Origin: Brevundimonas fontaquae
GTDB lineage: Bacteria > Pseudomonadota > Alphaproteobacteria > Caulobacterales > Caulobacteraceae
Reading direction: 5' to 3'
Assembly: GCF_017086445.1 (NCBI RefSeq)
Contig: NZ_CP070968.1
Location: 3,038,001-3,102,000, forward strand
Length of the DNA stretch: 64,000 nt
This document shows positions 47,271 through 57,914 of this stretch, one piece after another. The notes beneath the pieces are model-generated. The model was not told where the DNA came from, did not search any database, and was given only the letters and a program-made list of their open reading frames with translations. The translations under genes were made by a program, and so were the position numbers. Within the stretch, counting starts at the first letter, position 1, and every line of letters starts with the position of its first letter.

Positions 47271-47600
47271 TTGCTTCTTTCCAGCGACCTGTGGGTCAGC
47301 GCCCTGATCCGCCGCGCCCAGATCGAGGGCGCCTATGCGACCGTGGTCAAAAAGGGCGACGCCCGCGCCGGCTCGGTCATCGTCAAGGCCTACGACACCT
47401 CCACCCGCACCGCCCGCCTGTTCACCGAAGCCTTCGGAACCGACGGCGACCGCCTGTGGATCCAGCCCGTCACGTCCGACAGCGAAAGCGAACTGGACGC
47501 CTATATCGCCCGACAGAGGGGGTATGACCCGGACCTGTGGGTGGTCGAGATCGAGGACAAGCAGGGGCGGCACTTCATCACGGAGACGGTGCAGGGATAG
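47271..47600 (+). CDS. DUF1491 protein
   Basis: The 109-residue protein fits DUF1491: 'LWVSALIRRAQIEGAYATVVKKGDARAGSVIVKAY' near the start, then 'RLWIQPV', 'ELDAYIARQRGYDPDLWVVEIEDKQGRHFI' near the C-terminus. It is a small cytoplasmic alphaproteobacterial protein of unknown function. TTG 47271 gives the family N-terminus. Confidence 0.88.
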   Translation: MLLSSDLWVSALIRRAQIEGAYATVVKKGDARAGSVIVKAYDTSTRTARLFTEAFGTDGDRLWIQPVTSDSESELDAYIARQRGYDPDLWVVEIEDKQGRHFITETVQG

Positions 47601-47606
47601 ATCGGC

Positions 47607-48623
47607 TCAAGAAGCCGCCACGCCATCTCGCTCCAGCTTTAGGGCGGCATCGCGCTCCGCCCTTGCCTTGATGATGCCGAGCACATTGTCATGGATATCG
47701 CCCATCATCAGTTCGCCCCAAAGTCTCGCGTACGGGTTCACATGCGTCTTGGCGACATAGCGGGTCGTCAGGGTCAACTCGGTCTGATGAGGCGAGATGC
47801 GGCGCAGCACATAGTCTCCGGATTTGATCGTCAGAAACTCGCCGTCCGGCGAGATGTGCTTGTCGGTGTAGTCCTGGACCGAACTGTTGGTGAAGTTGAA
47901 GTCCCAGCCCAACTTACGGCCCGGCGCCCAGGCGACGATCCGCTCCTCGAAGTTGACGTGATCGCCCCAATAGGCCGTTCTGACCGCTCCCACGCCGGAG
48001 CCGACAAGGCGGGATTCCGTCGGCCGCGGGATGCCGATCACGTCGTGGCTGATGGTCCAGCGGCCCTCGTCTGCGCGAATGTCATGGCTGGCGACGGCGT
48101 AGGGCCAGATGTCCTCGGGCGCGGCGCGCACGATAACCGCGCGGCTGACCGCGACAGCCTCATGGGGCGTCGGAAGCTGCGCCTCCACCATGGCCGCCGC
48201 CAAGGGAATGATCAGAAAGCTAGATTGCAGCGTCTTGCCACGACGATGACGCTGAGAGCGCATGATAAACGCCCCAGCCCAACCGCTGACGAGCCAGACG
48301 GGCGACAGCATGACGATGCAGATGACGCCCTCCTGGAGGACGAAATAGGAGGCCAGGCAGACCACGACCCCCAGCAGGCAGGGGACAAGCCAGTAAAAGC
48401 TGGTCGTTCGCGTTCGATCCGGATCGCCGATGTAGCAGATCAAAGCGCATAGGACGGCCGGAAGCAGAGCCAGAAACCAGATACTGGCGAACCAGATCGA
48501 GCCTGACTTCGATGCAGACAGCAGCAGAAATGCGCTCAGGGCGATCGCCAGCGCAAGGCCGAAGCCAGACAGAAGGCGTTTATGCAGTCTGCGCTTCTGC
48601 GTCGTTACGTTGTCGTCGACCAC
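47607..48623 (-). CDS. Membrane protein with C-terminal SRPBCC-like domain
   Basis: The 338-residue product has four N-terminal hydrophobic segments (about 20-135). A soluble domain of about 190 residues follows, of the START/SRPBCC type: 'AVSRAVIVRAAPEDIWPYAV', 'RLVGSGVGAVRTAYW', 'NFEERIVAWAPGRKLGWDFNF' and 'ISPHQTELTLTTRYV'. Such domains bind hydrophobic ligands. It follows the MarR/GbsR-type regulator gene after 52 bases that contain a copy of that regulator's likely operator, so it is a probable target. Confidence 0.8.
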   Translation of the reverse strand: MVDDNVTTQKRRLHKRLLSGFGLALAIALSAFLLLSASKSGSIWFASIWFLALLPAVLCALICYIGDPDRTRTTSFYWLVPCLLGVVVCLASYFVLQEGVICIVMLSPVWLVSGWAGAFIMRSQRHRRGKTLQSSFLIIPLAAAMVEAQLPTPHEAVAVSRAVIVRAAPEDIWPYAVASHDIRADEGRWTISHDVIGIPRPTESRLVGSGVGAVRTAYWGDHVNFEERIVAWAPGRKLGWDFNFTNSSVQDYTDKHISPDGEFLTIKSGDYVLRRISPHQTELTLTTRYVAKTHVNPYARLWGELMMGDIHDNVLGIIKARAERDAALKLERDGVAAS

Positions 48624-48641
48624 GACCAGCTCCGTCTTTTG

Positions 48642-48659
48642 TTTCTGTAAAAAGAGAAA
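48642..48659. promoter_or_regulatory. Second putative operator of the MarR/GbsR-type regulator
   Basis: TTTCTGTAAAAAGAGAAA matches 14 of 18 positions of the perfect palindrome at 49236-49253. It lies between the regulator's stop and the start of the SRPBCC membrane gene, where it could control an internal promoter. Confidence 0.55.
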
Positions 48660-48675
48660 TCACAGGCCAAATGGA

Positions 48676-49245
48676 TTAAGATCCGCGATCCTTCGGCCCC
48701 ACAAACTTCAGAAGGCTCACGACTTTCGACCCCATGCGGATCAGTCGCATCAGTGTTTCGGGAGGGACGCCGAGCATCTGCTGATACCAGCCGTCGACCG
48801 TGTTGACGAACCCTTGGAGCCGCTCCAGACGCGCACGCACCTCGGGACTTATGCCTGCCCCCTGACCGTCGACGCTGGCGACTGCATCATTGATCGCCGC
48901 GACCATCGGGTCGATCTCGCGGGCCTTGCGACCCTGCGCCACCTTGGTCGCCATCTGCCAGAGATCGGTTTCGGCCTCGTAGTGATCGCGGCGGTCACCC
49001 AGGACCGGAACGCGGTGGATCAGCTTCCACGTCAGAAGTTCTTTGAGGCTGTTGGACACATTCGACCGCGCCAAACCCAGGGTCGTCGCGATGTCCTCGG
49101 CCGTGAGAGGTTTCTCGCTGAGATACAGAAGCGCCTGAATCTGAGCCACGGAACGGTTCACCCCCCACTGACCGCCAAGGTCGCCCCAGCGCAGCACGAT
49201 CTGCTCCACAGCCAGCGGCAATGATCGGTCATTGGTTTCTGTCAT
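48676..49245 (-). CDS. MarR/GbsR-type transcriptional regulator
   Basis: This 189-residue protein has a winged helix-turn-helix ('SVAQIQALLYLSEKPLTAEDIATTLGLARSNVSNSLKELLTWKLIHRVPVLGDRRDHYEAE', about 33-92) of the GbsR/MarR class and a helical C-terminal part. It is the first gene of a likely two-gene unit with the SRPBCC membrane protein. An 18-bp perfect palindrome covers its start codon, indicating autorepression. Confidence 0.9.
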   Translation of the reverse strand: MTETNDRSLPLAVEQIVLRWGDLGGQWGVNRSVAQIQALLYLSEKPLTAEDIATTLGLARSNVSNSLKELLTWKLIHRVPVLGDRRDHYEAETDLWQMATKVAQGRKAREIDPMVAAINDAVASVDGQGAGISPEVRARLERLQGFVNTVDGWYQQMLGVPPETLMRLIRMGSKVVSLLKFVGPKDRGS

Positions 49246-49253
49246 GACAGAAA
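49236..49253. promoter_or_regulatory. Perfect 18-bp operator palindrome
   Basis: TTTCTGTCATGACAGAAA is a perfect palindrome spanning the regulator's ATG (49243-49245). A related site lies at 48642-48659. Binding here would block both transcription and translation initiation. Confidence 0.75.
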
Positions 49254-49297
49254 TAAACGACGAACGACGTTTTGAGTCAACTGGTGGATCCCTAGCC

Positions 49298-49708
49298 CTA
49301 CCCCTTGCGCCCGTCGAAGTCCGCGCGCGCCGCCTCGATGCGGTCGATGTTCTTTTCGGCCCAGGTCCAGACGCCGCAGAACGCTTCAGCCAGGGTGAAG
49401 CCCAGGTCGGTCAGGCGGTATTCAACCTTGGGCGGGATGACGGGGTGGACGGTGCGGATCACCAGGCCGTCGCGCTCCATCTGGCGCAGGGTCTGGGTCA
49501 GCATCTTCTGGCTGATGCCCCCGACCAGTTCGCCGACGCGGGTGAAACGGGTCTCGCCGTGCTCGGCCAGAACCTCCAGGATCAGCATGGTCCATTTGTC
49601 GGCGACGCGGCCGATCACGTCGTTGACCAGGGCCTCTACCCGCGGATCGGCGACCTCGCCGGTCTCGGGATGAGCAATTCTTGCAGGCGGAAGCGCCGTC
49701 ATAGTCAT
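49298..49708 (-). CDS. HxlR family transcriptional regulator
   Basis: This 136-residue protein has the HxlR winged helix: 'VIGRVADKWTMLILEVLAEHGETRFTRVGELVGGISQKMLTQTLRQMERDGLVIRTVHPVIPPKVEYRLTDLG'. HxlR proteins often regulate a divergent oxidoreductase, and here a short-chain dehydrogenase starts 103 bases away on the other strand. An inverted repeat lies between them. Confidence 0.93.
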   Translation of the reverse strand: MTMTALPPARIAHPETGEVADPRVEALVNDVIGRVADKWTMLILEVLAEHGETRFTRVGELVGGISQKMLTQTLRQMERDGLVIRTVHPVIPPKVEYRLTDLGFTLAEAFCGVWTWAEKNIDRIEAARADFDGRKG

Positions 49709-49723
49709 TTCTTTCCGGACGGT

Positions 49724-49750
49724 AAGTAGGGCGGTTTCAAGTGCCTACTT
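49724..49750. promoter_or_regulatory. Putative HxlR operator
   Basis: AAGTAGG (49724-49730) and CCTACTT (49744-49750) are exact inverted arms separated by 13 bases, in the intergenic region between the HxlR gene and the dehydrogenase. Confidence 0.6.
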
Positions 49751-49811
49751 TCGGTTGGAGAGTGAACGGCATACCTCGCTTTCATCGCTGACGCATCCCC
49801 AGGAGACGATC

Positions 49812-50564
49812 ATGAACATCACCGGCAACACCATACTGATCACCGGCGGCGGCACGGGCATCGGCCGAGCCCTCGCCGAGGCGCTGCACGCGCGCGGCAA
49901 TCAGATCATCATCACCGGCCGTCGCGAAGGCGTGCTGAGAGAGACGGCGGCCGCCAATCCCGGCATGGCCTGGGCGACGCTGGACATGGAGGACGCTGCG
50001 GCCGTCGCCGACTTCGGCGCCCAGGTCGTCAAGGACCACCCCGCCCTGAACGCCGTCATTCTGAACGCCGGCATCATGAAGGCAGAGGACCTGAAGGCCC
50101 AGCCGTTCGACCTGGCCGTCGTGGAGGCGATCATCGCCACCAATCTGTTGGGGCCGATCCGCCTGACGGCCGCCCTGTTGCCGCATCTGACGGCCCAGCC
50201 GAAGGCGACGGTGATGACGGTGACCTCGGGCCTGGCCTTCGTCCCGCTGACGGCGACGCCGACCTACAATGCGACCAAGGCGGCGTTGCATTCGTGGAGC
50301 CAGTCTCTGCGGCACCAACTGGCGAACACTGGGGTCGAGGTGCTGGAGTTGGCCCCTCCCGGCGTGGCCACCGACCTGATGCCGGGCCATGCGGAAAACC
50401 CTGCCTCCATGCCGCTGGCCGACTATACGGCCGAGGTGATCGGCCTGATCGAGCGTGGCGAGACCCCGCGCGGCGAAATCCTGGTCGAACGAGTCAAGCC
50501 GCTGCGGTTCGCTGAGGCAAACGGCTATGAGGCGGTGTTCGAGCAGTTGAACGGCGCGCACTAG
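49812..50564 (+). CDS. Short-chain dehydrogenase/reductase
   Basis: This 250-residue enzyme has the SDR cofactor motif 'TGGGTGIG' (11-18), 'NAG' (85-87), and catalytic S139, Y152 and K156 ('TYNATK'). It resembles the DltE-like group of NAD(P)-dependent oxidoreductases. The AGGAGA ribosome-binding site is 6 bases before ATG 49812. Its divergent HxlR neighbour is the likely regulator, perhaps responding to an aldehyde or quinone. Substrate unknown. Confidence 0.92.
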   Translation: MNITGNTILITGGGTGIGRALAEALHARGNQIIITGRREGVLRETAAANPGMAWATLDMEDAAAVADFGAQVVKDHPALNAVILNAGIMKAEDLKAQPFDLAVVEAIIATNLLGPIRLTAALLPHLTAQPKATVMTVTSGLAFVPLTATPTYNATKAALHSWSQSLRHQLANTGVEVLELAPPGVATDLMPGHAENPASMPLADYTAEVIGLIERGETPRGEILVERVKPLRFAEANGYEAVFEQLNGAH

Positions 50565-50716
50565 ACGGGATCATTCCCGGTCAAAAGCGGTCAGGGTCGG
50601 CGGGACAAGCCGCCGATCCAACGACCGAAGGCGGCTTTGCGACCCGGCGATGCCATCAAGCAGCGCACCCCGATGGCCCTTTGTGCGTTACATGCAAAGC
50701 TGAAGGAGCGCGTTTG

Positions 50717-51460
50717 ATGGCCGCCGAAAAGACCGCTATCCTCTACCGAATGGTTATGGAAAAGCACGTTTGCCCTTGGGGTCTGCGCGCCAAACATCTG
50801 CTGAAGAGCCAGGGCTTAGTCGTCGACGACCGCTGGCTGATTACGCGCGAACAGACCGACGCCTTCAAGGCCGAGCATGGCGTCAAGACGACGCCGCAGA
50901 CCTTTATCAACGGACAAAGGATCGGCGGCTACGACGATCTCAGGCGTGTCCTGGGCAAGCCGGTCAAGGATCCGAACCGCAAGACCGATACCCCGGTGCT
51001 TGTCGTATTCGCCGTCACGGCCCTGATGGCGATCGCCGCCAGTTACGCCGCCGGGACGTTGCTGACGATGCGGACGCCCGAGTGGTTCATCGCCTTTTCC
51101 ATGTGCGCCCTGGCGATGCTGAAGCTGCGGGATCTGGACGGATTCGCCACCATGTTCCTGGGATACGACCTGCTGGCGCGACGCTGGGTGCCGTACGCCT
51201 ACATCTATCCGTTCGTCGAGCTTGGGGCCGGCGTCCTGATGATCGCGAACGTGCTGACGTGGCTGTCGGCGCCGGCGGCCGCCTTCGTGGGTCTGATCGG
51301 AGGCTGGTCGGTGTTCAAGGCCGTCTACATCCAGAAACGCGAACTCAAATGCGCCTGCGTCGGCGGCGACAGCAATGTGCCGCTCGGTTTCCTGTCCCTG
51401 ACCGAGAACGTGATGATGGTCCTGATGGCGGCGTGGGTGGGCTGGATGGCCTGGGCCTGA
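50717..51460 (+). CDS. Glutaredoxin-MauE-like fusion membrane protein
   Basis: The 247-residue product joins an N-terminal glutaredoxin-like domain to a four-span membrane domain. The first part (5-82) has 'VCPWGLRAKHLL', a CPWG active site with one cysteine, and the cis-proline 'TTPQTFINGQRIGGYDDL'. The second (about 93-247) has segments like MauE/DoxX and a 'CAC' pair (ca. 212-214) before the last span. MauE-type proteins help disulfide or cofactor maturation in the periplasm. ATG 50717 has AAGGAG upstream. Redox partner unknown. Confidence 0.82.
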   Translation: MAAEKTAILYRMVMEKHVCPWGLRAKHLLKSQGLVVDDRWLITREQTDAFKAEHGVKTTPQTFINGQRIGGYDDLRRVLGKPVKDPNRKTDTPVLVVFAVTALMAIAASYAAGTLLTMRTPEWFIAFSMCALAMLKLRDLDGFATMFLGYDLLARRWVPYAYIYPFVELGAGVLMIANVLTWLSAPAAAFVGLIGGWSVFKAVYIQKRELKCACVGGDSNVPLGFLSLTENVMMVLMAAWVGWMAWA

Positions 51461-51487
51461 GGCCTCACCTCAGACCAGCAGCGCCGA

Positions 51488-53296
<1,809 letters not shown>

Positions 53297-53464
53297 CCGC
53301 GCGCCCCTATCACGCGCGGGCGCTGGGGACCAGACGCGGCACGATCCGCAGCCAGCACGGCCGCGTATTACAGCTTGGCAATGATGGCGTTTGTCTTTGA
53401 GCGCGGCCCTGGGACGCTATAAGGGAAACAGCCATCGCCTGATCGCTCTTCAAGGACGTTTTTC

Positions 53465-54616
53465 GTGCTCCAGACGACCCGACCCACACTTCTGGCCGGT
53501 GCGGCCGTTCTGGCCGTCCTGCTGCTGGCCGGCTGCGGCGGCGGAGACGACAAGAAGGCCGACGGCAAGGAGGCGGCCGGCGCGCGCCAGACCGTGACCG
53601 CCGCGACCGTGACCCAGATCAACCTGGCCCGCACGGTCAACGCCTCGGGCTCTGTCTCCGCCTGGGAAGAGGTGCCGGTGGCGGCCGAGACCGGCGGCCT
53701 GACCGCCGTCGCCGTCTATGTTGACGAAGGCTCCTACGTGCGTCAGGGCCAGCCGCTGGTGCAGATGAACGACGTCCTGCTGCGCGCCCAGCTGCGCCAG
53801 CAGCAGGCCCAGGTGCAACTGGCCGAGGCCAATGTGGCGCGCGACAACGCGGCGCTTGATCGCGCGCAGCAGCTTAAGGAACGCGGCTTCCTCAGCCAGG
53901 CGTCGCTAGACACGGCCCTGGCGAACCAGCGCAGCTCGAACGCCAATCTGGCCGCCGCCCGCGCGGCCCTCAGCCAGACCCAGACCCAGTTGTCACAGGC
54001 GACCATCCGCGCGCCCGTCAGCGGCCTGATCATCAGCCGTAGCGTCACCAAGGGCCAGATCATCGCCGCCGGGACCGAACTGTTCCGCATGGTGCGCGAC
54101 GGCCGGCTGGAACTGGACGCCCAGGTGCCGGAAACCGAACTGTCGCTGGTCCGCGCCGGTCAGTCCGCGATCGTGACCTCCAGCGAGGCCGGCCAGACCA
54201 CCGGCTCGGTCCGGATCGTCACGCCCGAGGTGAATGCGCAGACCCGCCTGGGCCTGGCGCGCATATCCCTGGCGCCCGGCGCCCAGCTGCGGCCCGGCAT
54301 GTTCGCCCGCGCCGAGATCGCCGTCGGCGATCAGCCCGCCCTGGTCGTGCCGTCCTCGGCGGTCGTCTATCGCGAGGCCAAGGCCGGCGTCTATGTCGTG
54401 GGTCAGGGCGATGTCGTCCGCTTCGTCCCGGTCACGACCGGCGTTCGCAGCGGCGACCGCGTCGCGGTCACGGGCGTCCAGGCCGGTCAGCGCGTCGTGG
54501 TTCAGGGCGCAGGCTTCCTGGGCGAAGGCGACCATGTGACGGTGGCCCCGGCCACGGCGGCGCCCCAGGCGGCGGCGCCCGCCGCCCCTGCCCCCGCCGC
54601 TGCAGCCGCGCGCTAG
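53465..54616 (+). CDS. RND efflux periplasmic adaptor lipoprotein
   Basis: This 383-residue protein is a membrane-fusion adaptor of the HlyD/AcrA type: lipobox 'LLAGC' (C24), biotinyl-lipoyl-like halves ('VPVAAETGGLTAVAVYVDEGSYVRQGQPLVQMN' and 'ATIRAPVSGLIISRSVTKGQII') around a coiled-coil hairpin (about 115-180), a beta-barrel domain and an alanine/proline-rich tail. It bridges the RND pump to an outer-membrane channel. GTG 53465 is the only early start. The pump gene follows after 10 bases. Confidence 0.93.
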   Translation: MLQTTRPTLLAGAAVLAVLLLAGCGGGDDKKADGKEAAGARQTVTAATVTQINLARTVNASGSVSAWEEVPVAAETGGLTAVAVYVDEGSYVRQGQPLVQMNDVLLRAQLRQQQAQVQLAEANVARDNAALDRAQQLKERGFLSQASLDTALANQRSSNANLAAARAALSQTQTQLSQATIRAPVSGLIISRSVTKGQIIAAGTELFRMVRDGRLELDAQVPETELSLVRAGQSAIVTSSEAGQTTGSVRIVTPEVNAQTRLGLARISLAPGAQLRPGMFARAEIAVGDQPALVVPSSAVVYREAKAGVYVVGQGDVVRFVPVTTGVRSGDRVAVTGVQAGQRVVVQGAGFLGEGDHVTVAPATAAPQAAAPAAPAPAAAAAR

Positions 54617-54626
54617 GATCGGACCG

Positions 54627-57600
54627 ATGGGCTTTCAGAACATCTCGTCCTGGTCGATCAGGAACCCGATTCCCATCGTCCTGCTGTTCGTCGTCCTGAC
54701 GATCGCGGGGACGATGAGCTATTTCAAGCTCAGGACGAATAACTTCCCCGACGTGGATCTGCCGGTCGTCGCCGTCACGGTGGTCCAGGCCGGCGCCGCC
54801 CCGACGGAGATGGAGACGCAGGTCACCCGCTTGGTCGAGGATGCGGTGGCGGGCCTGGGCTCGGTCAAGCACATCACCTCGGTCGTCAACGAGGGGGTGT
54901 CGACCACCTCCATCGAGTTCCAGCTGGGCGTGAACCTGGAGAAGGTCACCAACGACGTCCGAAACGCCGTCAGCGGCATCCGCCAGAACCTGCCCGCCGA
55001 CGTTCAGGAACCGATCGTTCAGCGCATCGAGTTCACCGCCATCCCCTTCGCCAACTTCGTGGTGCGGGCGCCGGGCATGAGCCCCGAGGAGCTGAGCTGG
55101 TTCGTGGACAACACCGTGGCCAAACGCCTGTTGTCGGTGCGCGGCGTCAGCCAGATCAGCCGTGACGGCGGCGTCAGTCGTGAAATCCGCATCAAGCTGG
55201 ACCCCGCGCGGCTCGCCGCCTCGGGCGTGACGGCGGCCCAGGTGTCGAACCAGCTGCGCGCCTCCAACATCAACCTGCCGGGCGGCCGCGGCGAGATCGC
55301 GGGCGAGGAGCAGGCCATCCGCACCGTCGGTTCGGCCAAGTCGGTCGAACAGCTGCGCGAGACCCTGATCCCCATCGGCAGCCGCAGCGTGCGGCTGGGC
55401 GACCTGGGCCAGATCACCGACGAATGGTCCGAGCCGCGCGGCCGCGCCCGCTTCAACGGTCAGGAAGTCGTCGGCTTCGGCGTCTCGCGCGCCATCGGCT
55501 CGTCCGAGGTGGACGTCTATGACCGCGTCAAGGCCGAGATCGAGAAGCTGGACCAGGAGCGCGGCGACGTCGCGATCGAGGAGGTGGCCAACACCACCGA
55601 GGACGTCGTCAACAACTTCCACGCCTCGGTCGAGACCCTGGTGCTGGGCGCCCTGCTGGCGATCGCGGTCGTCTTCATCTTCCTGCGGGACTGGCGCGCG
55701 ACCCTGATCGCGGCGGTGGCCATGCCGCTGTCGCTGATCCCGACCTTCTGGGTGATGGACCTGACGAACCAGTCGCTGAACGTCGTGACGCTGCTGGCCC
55801 TGTCGTTGACCATCGGCATCCTGGTCGACGACGCCATCGTGGAGATCGAGAACATCGTCCGCCACATCCGCGACGGCAAGGCCCCCTACCCCGCCGCCAT
55901 CGAGGCGGCCGACGAGATCGGCCTGGCGGTCATGGCGACGACGGCGACCCTGATTGCGGTGTTCGCCCCCACCGGCTTCATGCCCGGCGTCGTCGGCCAG
56001 TTCTTCAAGAGCTTCGCCATCGCCACCTGCGTCAGCGTTCTGTTCTCGCTGCTCGTGGCGCGAACCCTGACGCCGCTGATGGGCGCCTATCTGCTGAAGC
56101 GCGACCAGGGCAAGGAGCATAAGGACCCGTTCTGGATGGGGCCCTATCTGAAGGCCCTGAACTGGGCGCTGGGCGACGACTGGCGCAAGCGTCGGGCCGA
56201 GCACCATCCGCACGCCGGCTGGTTCCGCCGCAAGGTCGCGGACCGGATGTTCGATCACCGGCTGTGGGTGCTGGGGATGGGGATCCTGTTCTTCTTCGTG
56301 TCGATCTTCCTGGCGACAAAGCTGCCGGGCGAGTTCATTCCGGTCGAGGACATCTCGCGCTCCACCGTGACGGTGCAGTTGCCGCCGGGCGCGACCCTGG
56401 CCGAGACGGATTCGGCCGTGCAACGCATCAACCGCGAACTGATGAAACGGCCAGAGGTCGCGTCGGTCTATTCGTCCGTCGGTTCAGCGACGACCAGCTT
56501 CGGCCCCGGCGGCGGCGGTTCGGCCGGCGAGGTGCGCAGCGCCAATCTGACCGTCAATCTGGTCGGGCGCTGGGATCGCAAGCTGAACCAGCAGGAGTTC
56601 GAGCGCGACATGGGGCCGGTGTTGCGCCAGATTCCCGGCGCGCGGATTCAGTTCGGCGCCGCGGGCGGCGGCGGTGGGTCCAGCCTTCTGACCATCGCCC
56701 TGGTCGGGGACGACCCCAATGTGCTCGAGCCGGCGGCCGCCAGGGTCGAGCGCGAGATGCGCAACATTCCGGGCCTGTCCAATGTGGTGTCCTCGGCCTC
56801 GCTCGTGAGGCCGGAAATTCTGGTCACGCCGCGCGCCGACGTCGCCGCCCTGCAGGGCGTGTCGACCCAGGACATCAGCCAGGTGGCGCGCGTCGCCACC
56901 CTGGGCGACGCCGATCAACTGTTGCCCAAGTTCAATTTGGGTGACCGCCAGGTGCCGATCCGGGTCATGCTGACGGAACAGGCGCGTTCGGACCTGGGCG
57001 TGCTGGAAAACCTTCAGGTGCCGACGGCGTCGGGCGCAACGGTGCCCCTGTCGGCGGTGGCGGACATCACTTTCGGCGCCGGCCCCAACCAGATCAATCG
57101 TCTGGACCGGCTGCGGGTGGCCAACATCACCGCCGAACTGACCGGCCTGACCCTGAGCCAGGGGACGCAGGCGGTGAACGATCTGCCGGCGATCAAGTCC
57201 CTGCCGCAGGGCGTCAGCCAGAAGCCGTCGGGCGACGCCGAAAGCTTCCAGGAGCTGGGCATGGGCTTCGCCTTCGCCATCATCACCGGCATTCTGCTGA
57301 TGTATGTCGTGCTGGTCCTGCTGTTTAAAAGCTTCTTCCACCCGATCACCATCCTGGCGGCGCTTCCGGTGTCGTTCGGGGGCGCCTTCTTCCTGCTGCT
57401 GGTGACGGGCAAGTCGCTGTCCATGCCGGCCCTGATCGGCATCATCATGCTGACCGGGATCGCGGCGAAGAACTCCATCCTGCTGGTCGACTACGCCATC
57501 ATGGCGATTGACAAGGGGATGAACCGCCACGACGCCCTGATGGACGCGGCCCACAAGCGGGCGCGGCCGATCATCATGACGACCATGGCGATGGGACTGG

Positions 57601-57833
57601 GGATGCTGCCCATCGCAGCGGCGTTCGGCGAAGGCACCGCCTTCCGCTCGCCCATGGCTATCGCGGTCATCGGCGGGCTGATCACCTCGACCGCCCTGTC
57701 GCTGCTGTTCGTGCCGGTGGTGTTCAGCCTGATCGACGGGGTGAAGCGCCGCCTGGAAAGCCGAATGGACAAGATGTTCCACGGCCAGCACGGGCATGAG
57801 GAGCCGGCGGCGACGGAGGATCGCCCGGCCTGA
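54627..57833 (+). CDS. RND family efflux transporter permease
   Basis: The 1068-residue inner-membrane pump has 12 predicted membrane segments and two large periplasmic loops. It begins 'ISSWSIRNPIPIVLLFVVLTIAGTMSYFKLRTNNFPDVDLP', typical of the HAE1 group, and contains 'LSLTIGILVDDAIVEIENIVRHI' (proton-relay aspartates in the fourth segment) and 'IGIIMLTGIAAKNSILLVDYA'. It forms a unit with the adaptor upstream; no outer-membrane channel gene is adjacent. Confidence 0.95.
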   Translation: MGFQNISSWSIRNPIPIVLLFVVLTIAGTMSYFKLRTNNFPDVDLPVVAVTVVQAGAAPTEMETQVTRLVEDAVAGLGSVKHITSVVNEGVSTTSIEFQLGVNLEKVTNDVRNAVSGIRQNLPADVQEPIVQRIEFTAIPFANFVVRAPGMSPEELSWFVDNTVAKRLLSVRGVSQISRDGGVSREIRIKLDPARLAASGVTAAQVSNQLRASNINLPGGRGEIAGEEQAIRTVGSAKSVEQLRETLIPIGSRSVRLGDLGQITDEWSEPRGRARFNGQEVVGFGVSRAIGSSEVDVYDRVKAEIEKLDQERGDVAIEEVANTTEDVVNNFHASVETLVLGALLAIAVVFIFLRDWRATLIAAVAMPLSLIPTFWVMDLTNQSLNVVTLLALSLTIGILVDDAIVEIENIVRHIRDGKAPYPAAIEAADEIGLAVMATTATLIAVFAPTGFMPGVVGQFFKSFAIATCVSVLFSLLVARTLTPLMGAYLLKRDQGKEHKDPFWMGPYLKALNWALGDDWRKRRAEHHPHAGWFRRKVADRMFDHRLWVLGMGILFFFVSIFLATKLPGEFIPVEDISRSTVTVQLPPGATLAETDSAVQRINRELMKRPEVASVYSSVGSATTSFGPGGGGSAGEVRSANLTVNLVGRWDRKLNQQEFERDMGPVLRQIPGARIQFGAAGGGGGSSLLTIALVGDDPNVLEPAAARVEREMRNIPGLSNVVSSASLVRPEILVTPRADVAALQGVSTQDISQVARVATLGDADQLLPKFNLGDRQVPIRVMLTEQARSDLGVLENLQVPTASGATVPLSAVADITFGAGPNQINRLDRLRVANITAELTGLTLSQGTQAVNDLPAIKSLPQGVSQKPSGDAESFQELGMGFAFAIITGILLMYVVLVLLFKSFFHPITILAALPVSFGGAFFLLLVTGKSLSMPALIGIIMLTGIAAKNSILLVDYAIMAIDKGMNRHDALMDAAHKRARPIIMTTMAMGLGMLPIAAAFGEGTAFRSPMAIAVIGGLITSTALSLLFVPVVFSLIDGVKRRLESRMDKMFHGQHGHEEPAATEDRPA

Positions 57834-57857
57834 TCCGCCCACGACGCTTGAACGACC

Positions 57858-57893
57858 AAGGCCCGGCGGAGCGATCCGACCGGGCCTTTCTTT
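57858..57893 (+). terminator. Rho-independent terminator of the RND operon
   Basis: AAGGCCCGG (57858-57866) pairs with CCGGGCCTT (57880-57888), followed by TCTTT. It lies 25 bases after the RND pump stop. Confidence 0.85.
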
Positions 57894-57914
57894 GGACGCT
57901 GTGGCGTCTGCGAT

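Noticed and set aside
54468-56423. 651-residue minus-strand frame opposite the RND genes
   Set aside because: Antisense shadow of the adaptor and pump genes, very rich in R, D, G and H with no domains.
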